From Pelagibius sp. (GTDB taxonomy: Bacteria; Pseudomonadota; Alphaproteobacteria; Kiloniellales; Kiloniellaceae): a stretch of DNA of 64,000 bases. Where the stretch lies: the NCBI GenBank assembly GCA_028280305.1, contig JANQMC010000030.1, positions 1 to 64,000 of the forward strand, given 5' to 3'. This document shows positions 26,625 to 34,138 of this stretch, piece by piece (position 1 is the first letter of the stretch; each line of letters opens with the position of its first letter). The position numbers and the translations under genes were made by a program. Under the pieces are notes generated by a model. It was not told where the DNA came from, made no database searches, and was given only the letters and a program-made list of their open reading frames with translations.

Positions 26625-27437
26625 TCAGGAAAATTTGGCCGTCAGGCCGCCATCCACGATCAACTCGGTTCCGGTGATATAGCGCGCCTCGTCGCTGGCC
26701 AGGAACAGCGCCGCCCGGGCGACGTCCCAGGCATCCCCCATCTTGCCGGTCGGACACTGCGCATCGCGAAGACGGATCATTTCCTCAACGTCGCCGTCGG
26801 CATAGCTGTCTTTCAGCGGCTCCACGATCATCGGCGTGTTCATCAGGCCGGGCAGGATCGCATTGGCCCGGATACCCTGCTTGGCGTACTGCAGGGCCAC
26901 CGAGCGGGTGAAGGGCAATACCGCCCCCTTACTGGTGGAATAGGAGATGTAAGGCACGCCGGTGTCGCGGATGCCGGCGATGGAGGCGATGTTGACGATC
27001 ACCCCACCCCCTTGCCGCAGCATCACCGGCAAGACATGCTTGCAGGTCAGGAACATCGATTTCAGGTTGACGTCGAGCACCCGGTCCCAGCTTTCCTCGC
27101 TGGCCTCGACAGGGCCTCCCACCTCCAGAATGCCGACGTTGTTCTCCAGAACATCGATACGACCGTAACTGTCGAGACACTGCGCGACCATGGCGGCGAC
27201 ATCATCGGCCTTGGCGACATCGGCCTGCTGCGCCAGTGCCTCCCCGCCTTCGCTGCGAATGATCGCCACCGTCTCTTCCGCCGCCGAGAGGTTGATATCC
27301 ACGCAAAACAGTCTCGCCCCCTCGCGGGCGAAGAGAACCGCGGCCGCCTTGCCATTGCCCCAGCCGGGCCCGGAAGATCCCGCGCCCACCACCATTACCA
27401 CCTTGCCGTTCAGGCGCCCGGTTTTGCTCTCGGTCAC
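26625..27437 (-). CDS. Short-chain dehydrogenase/reductase
   Basis: 270 residues from a GTG at 27437 with GGGAGG 6 bases upstream; longer in-frame starts are poorer. The cofactor loop is VVGAGSSGPGWGNGKA, a variant of TGxxxGxG. NNVG replaces the typical NNAG. Active-site residues are IVNIASIAG (Ser) and YISYSTSKGAV (Tyr and Lys). IRANAILPGLMNTPM and ITGTELIVDGGL are conserved. It should oxidise an alcohol or reduce a ketone with NAD(P)H. It converges with the chemoreceptor and lies 222 bp before the globin gene; substrate unknown. Confidence 0.9.
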   Translation of the reverse strand: MTESKTGRLNGKVVMVVGAGSSGPGWGNGKAAAVLFAREGARLFCVDINLSAAEETVAIIRSEGGEALAQQADVAKADDVAAMVAQCLDSYGRIDVLENNVGILEVGGPVEASEESWDRVLDVNLKSMFLTCKHVLPVMLRQGGGVIVNIASIAGIRDTGVPYISYSTSKGAVLPFTRSVALQYAKQGIRANAILPGLMNTPMIVEPLKDSYADGDVEEMIRLRDAQCPTGKMGDAWDVARAALFLASDEARYITGTELIVDGGLTAKFS

Positions 27438-27659
27438 AGTCGTCCTCCCACGTTGCAGCCGTCTTGATGCCAGAACCCAAAGACGGTTGCCAGCCTGACG
27501 AGGGAGTGTGCCGGAGCGGGAAACGCGGCCGGGAGGTTGCAAGCAAGGCGGTGGGGTGCCCCATGAGCCATTACCGGGGATAACGACTCATGGGGCCTTG
27601 GGCAGGCCGGTGGAACTGTGGGAGAGCCAAACAGCCTGCAAAACTCGGGTGCAGTACGG

Positions 27660-28094
27660 CTAGTTCGTCGACGCCTTTCGATGGCTATAGGCACTGCTGA
27701 TCATGCGTGTCGCCAATTCGTCGTAGGCCTTGGCCCAGGCGTCCCGCGCCTCCTGCGAGAAGTCATCGCCAATCAAATCGGACAGCATCTGCACCAGGGC
27801 CTCGCCGACCAGGTCATAGTCCTCGGGCTTAACGCCGTAAGCGACATGGCGGAGGGCCAGGTCCTCCAGCATCGGAACAAGCGCGTCCAGATTCTGGATC
27901 TCCGCGACCACCAGACCAAGCTTGCTCATCAGGAGAGCGCCCTGCTGGTCCATGTCGTTGATAAACAGATTGCGCAGGCCGGGCTCGGCTTCGAAAAGGT
28001 TTTGGTAGAATCGGTTTGCCGCCTGCCTCTTTATCTGCGAGACAACACGGAAACTATCCCGGATCAGTTCCGCCTCTTCGTTCGTCAACGCCAT
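27660..28094 (-). CDS. Single-domain globin
   Basis: 144 residues, typical of a Vgb-type or globin-domain protein. Proximal His is seen in LALRHVAYGV (about residue 83). The N-terminal helix IRDSFRVVSQIKRQAANRFYQNLFEAEPGL and the FINDMDQQGALLMSKLGLVV stretch fit the A-E helices; the conserved distal site (Gln at DQQG) is plausible. It should bind heme and O2 or NO in the cytoplasm. No FAD/NAD reductase domain is fused. The start codon is an ATG at 28094. It diverges from a LysR regulator. Confidence 0.88.
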   Translation of the reverse strand: MALTNEEAELIRDSFRVVSQIKRQAANRFYQNLFEAEPGLRNLFINDMDQQGALLMSKLGLVVAEIQNLDALVPMLEDLALRHVAYGVKPEDYDLVGEALVQMLSDLIGDDFSQEARDAWAKAYDELATRMISSAYSHRKASTN

Positions 28095-28206
28095 CCAGCA
28101 GTGCCCCTGGAAACGACACAACGCCAAGTACACAACGGTGATCGCCGGGATCCGGGCAATCGCCGCAGTGTTACCTGACAATTTTGGAATACAGAAAAAC
28201 CATCCA

Positions 28207-28248
28207 GACTTGAACCCGAGAATGCGCACAAGGAAAATGCAGGATTGC
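28207..28248. repeat. Dispersed repeat family 1, copy A
   Basis: 42-bp element matching GACTTGAACCCG-M-GAAACCGCACAAGG-NNN-ATGCAG-NN-TGC. It is 112 bp upstream of the minus-strand globin start and 24 bp before the plus-strand LysR ATG. Weaker similarity extends about 20 bp upstream (GGAATACAGA). Three further copies lie at 32675, 38830 and 42964. Confidence 0.7.
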
Positions 28249-28258
28249 ATGATCCTGC
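28239..28258. promoter_or_regulatory. Palindrome GCAGGAT-N6-ATCCTGC before LysR gene
   Basis: A perfect 7-bp inverted repeat with 6-base spacer lies 13 bp before the LysR start codon and overlaps the end of repeat copy A. It may serve as an autoregulatory operator. Confidence 0.4.
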
Positions 28259-28271
28259 CAGGAGGCCGCCG

Positions 28272-29126
28272 ATGGACTGGGACAATCTGAAAGTCGCCCT
28301 TGCGATCAGCCGTGTGGGCTCTTTGACCCAGGCCGCCCAGTTGCTGGGGATCGACCAGTCGACCGCCGGCCGCCGGCTCTCGGCTCTCGAAGCCGACCTG
28401 GGGGTCATTCTCTTCGTCCGCTCCAAGACCGGCTTTGCCCCCACCGATGCCGGGGACGCCGCCATCAAGCAGGCCCTGGAGGTGGAGCGGCGCATCGAAC
28501 GGCTGACCGACGAGATCACCTCCGGCGACGAAGGCCCCGTCGGTATTGTCCGCCTGCTCGGAAACGCCTGGACCCTCGATCGCCTCGCTCAAAAGGCCAT
28601 GGCGCCCTTTTTGGCGGCCCATCCCCGCCTCGACCTGCGGATCATGACACTGACGCCGCGGGCCCGGGTCCGCGGCGAGGCCTCGCTGGGCCTCTGGTTC
28701 GAGGTCGAACCGGGGGACGCCGAGTTCGCGATCAAACTGGGCGACGTACCCTATGCGGTCTACCGGTCGCGCAATGCGCCGGTGAAGGGATCGGACTGGG
28801 TGTCGTTCTACGACGAGGATTCCCTGCGTCCCGCCATCACCCGGGCGCACAAGCGCCTGCGGGCCCGGGGAGAACCCCTGCGCGTCACCGCCACCGACGC
28901 CGGAATCATGCTGTCCGCGGTGCGCGAGGGTGTCGGCAGGGGCCTGCTGCCCATGTGCCTGGCCGAAAAGGATGACGGCCTGGTGCGGGTCGGTGAAGGC
29001 GAACCGGAGTTCGTGCGCGTCCTGCACCTCCACGCACAGCCGGACACCATCGAGTCCTCCCGCGTCCAGGCGACCATCCGCTGGCTGCGCGAGTCCTTCA
29101 AATCGGTCTTTCAGCCGGCCGATTGA
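28272..29126 (+). CDS. LysR family transcriptional regulator
   Basis: 284 residues from the ATG at 28272 with CAGGAGG 6 bases upstream. The N-terminal helix-turn-helix reads NLKVALAISRVGSLTQAAQLLG and IDQSTAGRRLSALEADLGVI. The effector domain is of usual length and contains TDAGIMLSAVREGVGRGLLP, which closes the ligand pocket. Its DNA-binding domain resembles that of the regulator at 15637-16512 (RxLxALEADLG), so the two are probably paralogues. It is divergent from the globin gene, which it may regulate. No effector is predictable. Confidence 0.88.
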   Translation: MDWDNLKVALAISRVGSLTQAAQLLGIDQSTAGRRLSALEADLGVILFVRSKTGFAPTDAGDAAIKQALEVERRIERLTDEITSGDEGPVGIVRLLGNAWTLDRLAQKAMAPFLAAHPRLDLRIMTLTPRARVRGEASLGLWFEVEPGDAEFAIKLGDVPYAVYRSRNAPVKGSDWVSFYDEDSLRPAITRAHKRLRARGEPLRVTATDAGIMLSAVREGVGRGLLPMCLAEKDDGLVRVGEGEPEFVRVLHLHAQPDTIESSRVQATIRWLRESFKSVFQPAD

Positions 29127-29224
29127 GCGCAGACCGCCGGTCTTCAGCCGCCAAACCTCACCTCATCCGCAAGCACCCGGACCTGGCAGAGCCGGGTTCG
29201 GGACAGCTTGGATAAGCATGAAAA

Positions 29225-29272
29225 GGTGCCCCACGGGCCGCCTCCAGGGGTGGAGAAGGCTGCGGCCCGTGG
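29225..29272 (-). terminator. Stem-loop after the small secreted cysteine protein
   Basis: An 11-bp perfect stem (CCACGGGCCGC / GCGGCCCGTGG, 29231-29272) encloses a smaller hairpin (CTCCA / TGGAG). Read on the minus strand it is followed by GGCACCTTTTC, a weak T-run. It is 75 bp after the stop of the gene at 29347-29760. Confidence 0.5.
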
Positions 29273-29346
29273 AGCTACGGCAGACTGGGTGGAGGGGTGG
29301 GAGAGCCCTATCAGCCTGCCGATCGGTGCTTCGCGAGGGACGCGCC

Positions 29347-29760
29347 TCAGCCAGCGGGGGCGAAGTACTGGCAGCGATACTGAAGACGGTATCTGCCGTC
29401 CTCGATGTGGACAGGTTGTTTCACCACCTCGAGACCGACCGAGTAGTTCGGATGACCCGTCGGACAATCAATGACGGGGGACTGACAAGTCATCCGCGAA
29501 AGATTGCCGCTGGTGTCGAGCTTCAGTTCGACCTGCGTCCAGCCCGGCAGACAGTTGGTCGGAGACGTTTTGAAACCGCCGACACCACCTTGATTCGTCG
29601 GCTGCGCGTTGTGCGGCAGGCGGTTGTCCGGGTTGGCCGTGTTCGGCTGAGTCTGGAAACTGCCGGATCCGCGTTGGATCTGGGCGTCGGCCCCTTGGCT
29701 GATAGCCACAACGGCAGAGATAGCGGCTACCGCCGCCAGAACCGGAAGTGCACGCTTCAT
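29347..29760 (-). CDS. Small secreted cysteine-containing protein, unknown function
   Basis: 137 residues from an ATG at 29760 with AAGGAG 6 bases upstream. A Sec signal peptide (ALPVLAAVAAISAVVAISQGADA) is clear. The mature part is Gln/Asn/Gly-rich at first (RGSGSFQTQPNTANPDN), then has four cysteines: NCLPGW, MTCQSP, IDCPTG and RCQYF. Two disulfides are likely. The end, VHIEDGRYRLQYRCQYF, looks like a beta strand pair. I do not recognise the family. It lies at the edge of the secreted protein array and its four-Cys plan is compatible with a related extracellular role. Confidence 0.7.
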   Translation of the reverse strand: MKRALPVLAAVAAISAVVAISQGADAQIQRGSGSFQTQPNTANPDNRLPHNAQPTNQGGVGGFKTSPTNCLPGWTQVELKLDTSGNLSRMTCQSPVIDCPTGHPNYSVGLEVVKQPVHIEDGRYRLQYRCQYFAPAG

Positions 29761-29992
29761 GAAAATTCTCCTTAACCACTGAAAAGGCGCGAGCGCCGTG
29801 TAACTACCTCTTCAGTCGGTGGAGAAGCCGCAGCGGTTCATTTTTTTTCGCAGACGCGAGATTTAGGTTAAATCCCTTATAAACCAGCGCATTTCCGGCG
29901 CCTGGAAGTCCCCGATTCCGGCCTCGGCGGCACGCTTGCATAGGGCCGGAGCCTGGGGCACAAGAGGGGGCCCAAGTCTGGTAGAGCCACGG

Positions 29993-30080
29993 GCCCGCTT
30001 GATGGAATTGGTAGACATACGAGACTTAAAATCTCGGGACCGTTCAGGTCGTGCCGGTTCGAGTCCGGCAGCGGGCACCA
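29993..30080 (+). tRNA. tRNA-Leu (anticodon TAA)
   Basis: 88 bases with encoded CCA. Acceptor stem GCCCGCT / AGCGGGC. The anticodon stem CGAGA / TCTCG carries the loop CTTAAAA, giving anticodon TAA. The T arm is GCCGG-TTCGAGT-CCGGC, and a long variable arm is present as expected for Leu. It is the only RNA gene seen and sits at the edge of the accessory region. Confidence 0.97.
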
Positions 30081-30117
30081 CTGACCCTATTCCCCACCGC
30101 CCTGCCCAAAGGCAGCA

Positions 30118-30477
30118 CTAGGACCGGGCCGCGAAGACCACGACATGGCCGACGATCAGGCAGGCGACCAGGCTGCCGCCCATGATCGGCAGATAGATGA
30201 TCGCACTCCAGGTATCCTTGAAGTCGAGGGTGAAGAACGGCAGCGCCACCGCGAGGACCCCAAGCAGAAAGTGCAGCCAGAGCGTCCCCATACCCGGTTG
30301 CTGATGCCAAAGCACCGTGCCGTAGACCACCAGAGTGACCAGCAGGGTCATCACGATACCGCCGTAGATCGCGTAGTAGCCGGGCTGGTAGACCGAGGCC
30401 GGAATCAAGCCGAAGAGGTATCCGGCCACCAAGTGCAGCGGCACGATGACGAAACCGGCGTGGGATGGCAGAGTCAT
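30118..30477 (-). CDS. Small four-helix membrane protein, unknown function
   Basis: 119 residues from the ATG at 30477; the in-frame 13-residue extension upstream is basic and would not improve it. Four hydrophobic helices are visible: FVIVPLHLVAGYLFGLI, YYAIYGGIVMTLLVTLVVYGT, LWLHFLLGVLAVALPFF and GGSLVACLIVGHVVVFAA. A conserved-looking loop FTLDFKDTWSAIIYLPIM lies between the last two. No family is recognised. It is immediately downstream (55 bp) of the first secreted modular protein gene on the same strand and could be cotranscribed with it. Confidence 0.6.
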   Translation of the reverse strand: MTLPSHAGFVIVPLHLVAGYLFGLIPASVYQPGYYAIYGGIVMTLLVTLVVYGTVLWHQQPGMGTLWLHFLLGVLAVALPFFTLDFKDTWSAIIYLPIMGGSLVACLIVGHVVVFAARS

Positions 30478-30532
30478 GGGTCTGGGTCTCCGGGCAGGTT
30501 TCGCGCTGGCACTCAACCTCTTTGCAATGCCC

Positions 30533-32080
30533 CTAGTCGGCCTTCTTCTGAAACTGCTTCAGCCTGATTGTCGGCTGCAACGTTTCGGGCCTGCCAGGTT
30601 GCGGGGGAGCCGCCTGAGGCACCCGGATGATCGCTGCCGGCGCTTTGCGGCTGCCGGCAGCTCCCGCCGGGCGCGGCTCCACCGTCAGGCCATCCTTGGG
30701 CACCACGACCGGATTCAGCCGGGCGGGACGGCATTGGGCGAAGTGGTGGCGCAGCGGAAGGGACGCCACGACCTTGTCGTTGGCGTTGGTCACGTTGAGC
30801 CGGAAGCCTCGGTGCTGCCCCATGGGGCCGTGAGGACTGGGCGGCGGCGTCTCGCTCCAGTCCAGCGTCGCGTCGGCGCCAAAGATCAGTTTCTGGCCAT
30901 GGGTAATGCTGTAGTCGTGCGGCGGGGCGAGATAGCCGGGCCCGAAGAAAACGACATTACCGGAGAAGTTGCCGCGCCCTTCAAGCAAGCCGACAAGCTT
31001 CAGGCGTTCGGGGCAGAGATAGCCGTGCACCTCAACCTTGCCCTGCTCGACAATCTGCATCGTCAACTTCGGCGGTTCGTTCGCCATCAGAGCACCCGGC
31101 CCACCCTCGACACATTCCATGGTGTATTCGGCCCAGGCGCTTTTGAAGTCGTGACTGACACCGATCATGCGCACGAAGCCGGTTTCCGCCAAGGCGATAC
31201 CCGACTCGCTGAAGCCGTTGTCGTTGATGGTGTACCAGTGGCTGAAGGTGGCGGTCTTGTTCTCGCCGGTGTTGACGCTCCAGACCTTGCTGGTCTTGCC
31301 TTCCTGATTGCGGTAGCGGAAGCTGACTTCGGTGTTCTTCTGGTCCGTGGTGATCCAGCCGTCGAGGCGAATCTTGCAGAGCCCGCCGATGCCGTACTGC
31401 TCGTAGATCGACAATCCCTTGTTCACCACCTTGGCCGGTGTAACGCCGAGGTTGTTGCTGGCCTGGGGAATTGATGCGCCCGGCCACTTCTTGCAGATCA
31501 CCTCCGTCTTCGGATGAGACTCCCAAGGCTTTGCTTCGACGAAATAGTTGCTGCCCGCGCCGTTGGTATCGGCGTCGAAATGGGCGATCACGGCAAGCTC
31601 CAGACTGCGATCCTGACCGAAGACGGCTGTGTTGCCGAGTCCCTGGGCGCGCAGATCATCCGCCAGTTCATTGCAGCGCGCCAGCACGAAGCTTTTCCAC
31701 ATCGTGGAGGGGACAATCAGCCGTTCGGTGCGGTCGACCCGGCGCGGCCGTTGGAAAGCGTCGTAGGATTTACCCTTGCCGAAGGTCGGAAAGTCGATGT
31801 GGTCACCGTCTCCGTTCGAGAGCCCAAGCCAGAGTTTCCAGCTTAGGACGCGGCCGACCGATCCCGTATCCACACGGATGCGCGCGTCGGCGACCAGGTT
31901 GGCCAGGTGCGACACGCGGTGGTAGCTGCTGCCGTTGCTCTCGACGATGATCTGCTTAGAGACCAGGTTAACGACCTCCGCATCAACGGAGTCGGCCAGG
32001 GCCGAAGCGGGCAACAAAGCCGCCAGCGCGGCGCTGGCTGGCATCAGACGAAGGCTGCGAAAGAATGAATGCGGCGACAT
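30533..32080 (-). CDS. Modular secreted protein 1 (one CP module, proline-rich tail)
   Basis: 515 residues, first of five paralogues. Signal peptide 1-29 (ASAALAALLPASALA). N-terminal domain about 30-200 has RCNELADDLRAQGLGN and VFGQDRSLEL, ending in VICKK. An Ig-like beta module follows (CKIRLDGWITTDQKNTEVSF...MEC). One CP module follows (YLCPERLKLVGLLEGRGNFS...AQC). The last 80 residues are rich in Pro, Ala and Arg, with no C-terminal domain or VFIMPG end, unlike its sisters. Each module is framed by a Cys pair, so it is probably disulfide-bonded. Ribosome site GGAAGAAAA. Extracellular or periplasmic; function unknown. Confidence 0.7.
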   Translation of the reverse strand: MSPHSFFRSLRLMPASAALAALLPASALADSVDAEVVNLVSKQIIVESNGSSYHRVSHLANLVADARIRVDTGSVGRVLSWKLWLGLSNGDGDHIDFPTFGKGKSYDAFQRPRRVDRTERLIVPSTMWKSFVLARCNELADDLRAQGLGNTAVFGQDRSLELAVIAHFDADTNGAGSNYFVEAKPWESHPKTEVICKKWPGASIPQASNNLGVTPAKVVNKGLSIYEQYGIGGLCKIRLDGWITTDQKNTEVSFRYRNQEGKTSKVWSVNTGENKTATFSHWYTINDNGFSESGIALAETGFVRMIGVSHDFKSAWAEYTMECVEGGPGALMANEPPKLTMQIVEQGKVEVHGYLCPERLKLVGLLEGRGNFSGNVVFFGPGYLAPPHDYSITHGQKLIFGADATLDWSETPPPSPHGPMGQHRGFRLNVTNANDKVVASLPLRHHFAQCRPARLNPVVVPKDGLTVEPRPAGAAGSRKAPAAIIRVPQAAPPQPGRPETLQPTIRLKQFQKKAD

Positions 32081-32192
32081 TTTTCTTCCTTTCTGAATGG
32101 GAGGCAGCGGTAGAAACTGCTGCGGCCTCCCTCGTCAGTCGGCCCAGCAACGGACCGGGTTCAATCGCTTTTGAACGCTTTCGCGGCGCATT

Positions 32193-32243
32193 GGGGTTAG
32201 TCGCCCAGGGGGGTTAGTCGCCCAGGGGGGTTAATCGCCCAGG
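32193..32243. repeat. Three tandem 17-bp repeats
   Basis: The unit GGGGTTAGTCGCCCAGG occurs three times head to tail; the third has A for G at position 8. It lies 113 bp upstream of modular protein 1. Each unit has GGG and CCC tracts that can pair locally. Confidence 0.9.
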
Positions 32244-32674
32244 CCCCGGACGAGCCGTAGCATACCGCCTCCCCCCAGCCTTATAGGAGCGATCACCCCC
32301 CTGATCCACTGCCCAAAGGTTGCAGACTGAGGGCAGAGGTAGTGCAGGCATCTTCTTCCTGATCAACGCCCGCGTCCTTGCCGAAGGGAGGCACAGCGTA
32401 AGCCACATCTTGCCTGCCGCCCGACAGAGCGCGGCAACCGAAAAAAACAGGCCCGTGGAAGACGGGGTTGCAGGGCGGATCTTTGGCGCTGAACTGCGGC
32501 GGCGATGCATGGCCGCTCTCCTATGGTCCACAGGCCATATCCGCGCCGTGAGGCAGCAACTCTCACGTTGATCGCGGGAAGAGACGTTTAGGTTCAATGC
32601 ATGACAAAGGGTGCGGCAACGCGCTTCTGCGTTCCGCAGGGACATGTCGCATGGAGATAGACACAGCAATGCCC

Positions 32675-32716
32675 GACTTGAACCCGAGAAACCGCATGAA
32701 CAGCATGCAGCTTTGC
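32675..32716. repeat. Dispersed repeat family 1, copy B
   Basis: 42-bp element sharing GACTTGAACCCGAGAA and ATGCAG..TGC with copy A, in the same orientation. Its middle is diverged (CATGAACAGC). It is 595 bp upstream of the start of modular protein 1. Confidence 0.7.
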
Positions 32717-33139
32717 GGGCTCCTTTCCCCGGTGTTTTCGGTCATAGTCCCCGCCGTTCGGTCTGGGCGTTCAGTCTGGGCGTGATGTCCAACCGAACCT
32801 TTGTGCCTAGACAAAAGCTGCGCCGAAGGATCAAGGAAACAACGGAAGACGCCAAGGCAAGCAGTTCGGCTGCGCTGCCACTGCACTTTCTTTGAACCAC
32901 GGCCTCGATGATACCGACAAGGGAACAGCTGCGGATTCCCTCTGCGTGAATGTTGGGACCGAGACTGCATGGCAGATGCGGCCAGGTTCCATGAGAGACA
33001 ACCCCTCTCTCATTCGCGGAGCGGCCGGCGTCGAGGAAGTGATTTGCCGAAAGCCGGTCAGAAATAAAGCCGTAACATATTGTTATTGTGAGTATTTTCG
33101 CAGCGACGATAAAGCCAATCAATTCACGGAGACTTACAA

Positions 33140-33955
33140 ATGACCAAACGTAAACTGACCCTGCTTGCCGCCGTTTCAGCGGTTGGCTTTTCTCTTGGCG
33201 GTGCGGCAATCAGCGACGCGATCGCTCAGAATGCCGACCCTGTCGTCCCCGAGCTGGAGTGGGACACCGGCCTCAAGAAGTTTCAGTTCGACGCCGACAA
33301 GTTTATCGGCCAGCGCTTCTCCGCCGTCTGCCCGCCGCGGTCGATCAGAGACGAAGTCGAACCGATCTTCGGCACCGACGTCTATCCCAGCAAAAACCCG
33401 ATCTGTGTCGCCGCGCTGCACGCCGGCAAGATCACCACGGACGGCGGGCCTGTCACCGTTCAGCTGAACCCGGGTGCGGAGTCCTACACGGGCAGCAGCC
33501 GCAACGGCATCGACAGCGGCAACCTGCCGGGCACCCCGCGCAGCATGGTGTTCGTCGACGCGACGGATGCGACCGCCGCCGACGAGGCCCGCGCGCCCTA
33601 CATCGAGCGTTTGAAGTGGGACTTTCGCTTCACCGACTCCGGTTATGCACGAAAGGACCTGGTGGGTCAGCGTTTCACCTTCGACTGCCCGGTTGCCCCC
33701 GGCGACCTGCGGCTGCGCAGGGTGGTCGGAACCGATTCATACGCCCATAACTCCATCGTCTGCCAGGCGGCGGTCCATGCCGGGAAGATCACGATGGAAG
33801 AAGGCGGCATTGTCGAGGTTCAGTTGGATCCGGGCATCAAGAGGCTCGTCGGCAGCATTCGCAACGGCATCGAAACCGCCGACGGTTCCGGCAACCCGCG
33901 TTCGATCTCCTTCGTCGACACCGCAGCCGCGCCGAGCACTGCCGTTCAGAACTGA
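33140..33955 (+). CDS. Secreted protein with two LCCL domains
   Basis: 271 residues. Signal peptide about 1-29 (LLAAVSAVGFSLGGAAIS...AIAQ). Two LCCL domains follow, at about 55-135 and 165-265. Each starts with GQRF-x-CP/DCP (GQRFSAVCPPRS; GQRFTFDCPVAP), has a GTDxYxxNxxxCxAAxHAGKI core with a Cys, and ends near GSxRNGI and PRSMVFVD or PRSISFVD. LCCL domains are found in secreted proteins of eukaryotes and bacteria; binding roles are proposed, often lipopolysaccharide. This is the only plus-strand gene inside the array. A good ribosome site (ACGGAGA) lies 6 bases upstream and a terminator follows. Confidence 0.85.
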   Translation: MTKRKLTLLAAVSAVGFSLGGAAISDAIAQNADPVVPELEWDTGLKKFQFDADKFIGQRFSAVCPPRSIRDEVEPIFGTDVYPSKNPICVAALHAGKITTDGGPVTVQLNPGAESYTGSSRNGIDSGNLPGTPRSMVFVDATDATAADEARAPYIERLKWDFRFTDSGYARKDLVGQRFTFDCPVAPGDLRLRRVVGTDSYAHNSIVCQAAVHAGKITMEEGGIVEVQLDPGIKRLVGSIRNGIETADGSGNPRSISFVDTAAAPSTAVQN

Positions 33956-34008
33956 AGTGTCGTTTTGAATGGATGAACCCGCTGGACGACAGGCGGGTCA
34001 AAGTGAGA

Positions 34009-34053
34009 AACACCCTGGCCGATGCCGTGCGCATCGCCAGGGTGTTTTCTTTT
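34009..34053 (+). terminator. Rho-independent terminator after the LCCL protein
   Basis: A perfect 11-bp stem AACACCCTGGC / GCCAGGGTGTT with a 16-base loop is followed by TTCTTTT. It lies 53 bp after the LCCL stop. Confidence 0.9.
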
Positions 34054-34123
34054 GAGGTTAAATATCACTGCCCAGCTAGGCGGCTTGTCAGGGAAACCTA
34101 TATGTGAACTGGGCAGCAACCTC
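34054..34123. repeat. Nested inverted repeats between convergent genes
   Basis: CTGCCCAG (34068-34075) pairs with CTGGGCAG (34109-34116), and outside them GAGGTT (34054-34059) pairs with AACCTC (34118-34123). The structure lies directly before the stop of modular protein 2 on the minus strand and could act as a terminator without a clear T-run. Confidence 0.6.
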
Positions 34124-34138
34124 ACAAGCTCTGCTGGT

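Larger units (their letters stand above)
32081..33139. other. Long intergenic region with tandem repeats and dispersed repeat copy B
   Basis: No supported gene is present, although short frames exist on both strands. It contains three 17-bp tandem repeats (32193-32243) and one dispersed repeat (32675-32716). From 33060 to 33139 the sequence turns AT-rich and probably carries the LCCL gene promoter (for example TTGTGA-N16-GATAAA). Nothing else is recognised. Confidence 0.6.

Noticed and set aside
32193-32243. CRISPR-like repeats
   Set aside because: Three adjacent 17-bp repeats without spacers and no cas genes; a simple tandem repeat.
32214-33209. Several minus-strand frames of 60-155 codons in the long intergenic region
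   Set aside because: They overlap each other in different frames, lack ribosome sites and show no domain-like composition; the region is kept as non-coding.
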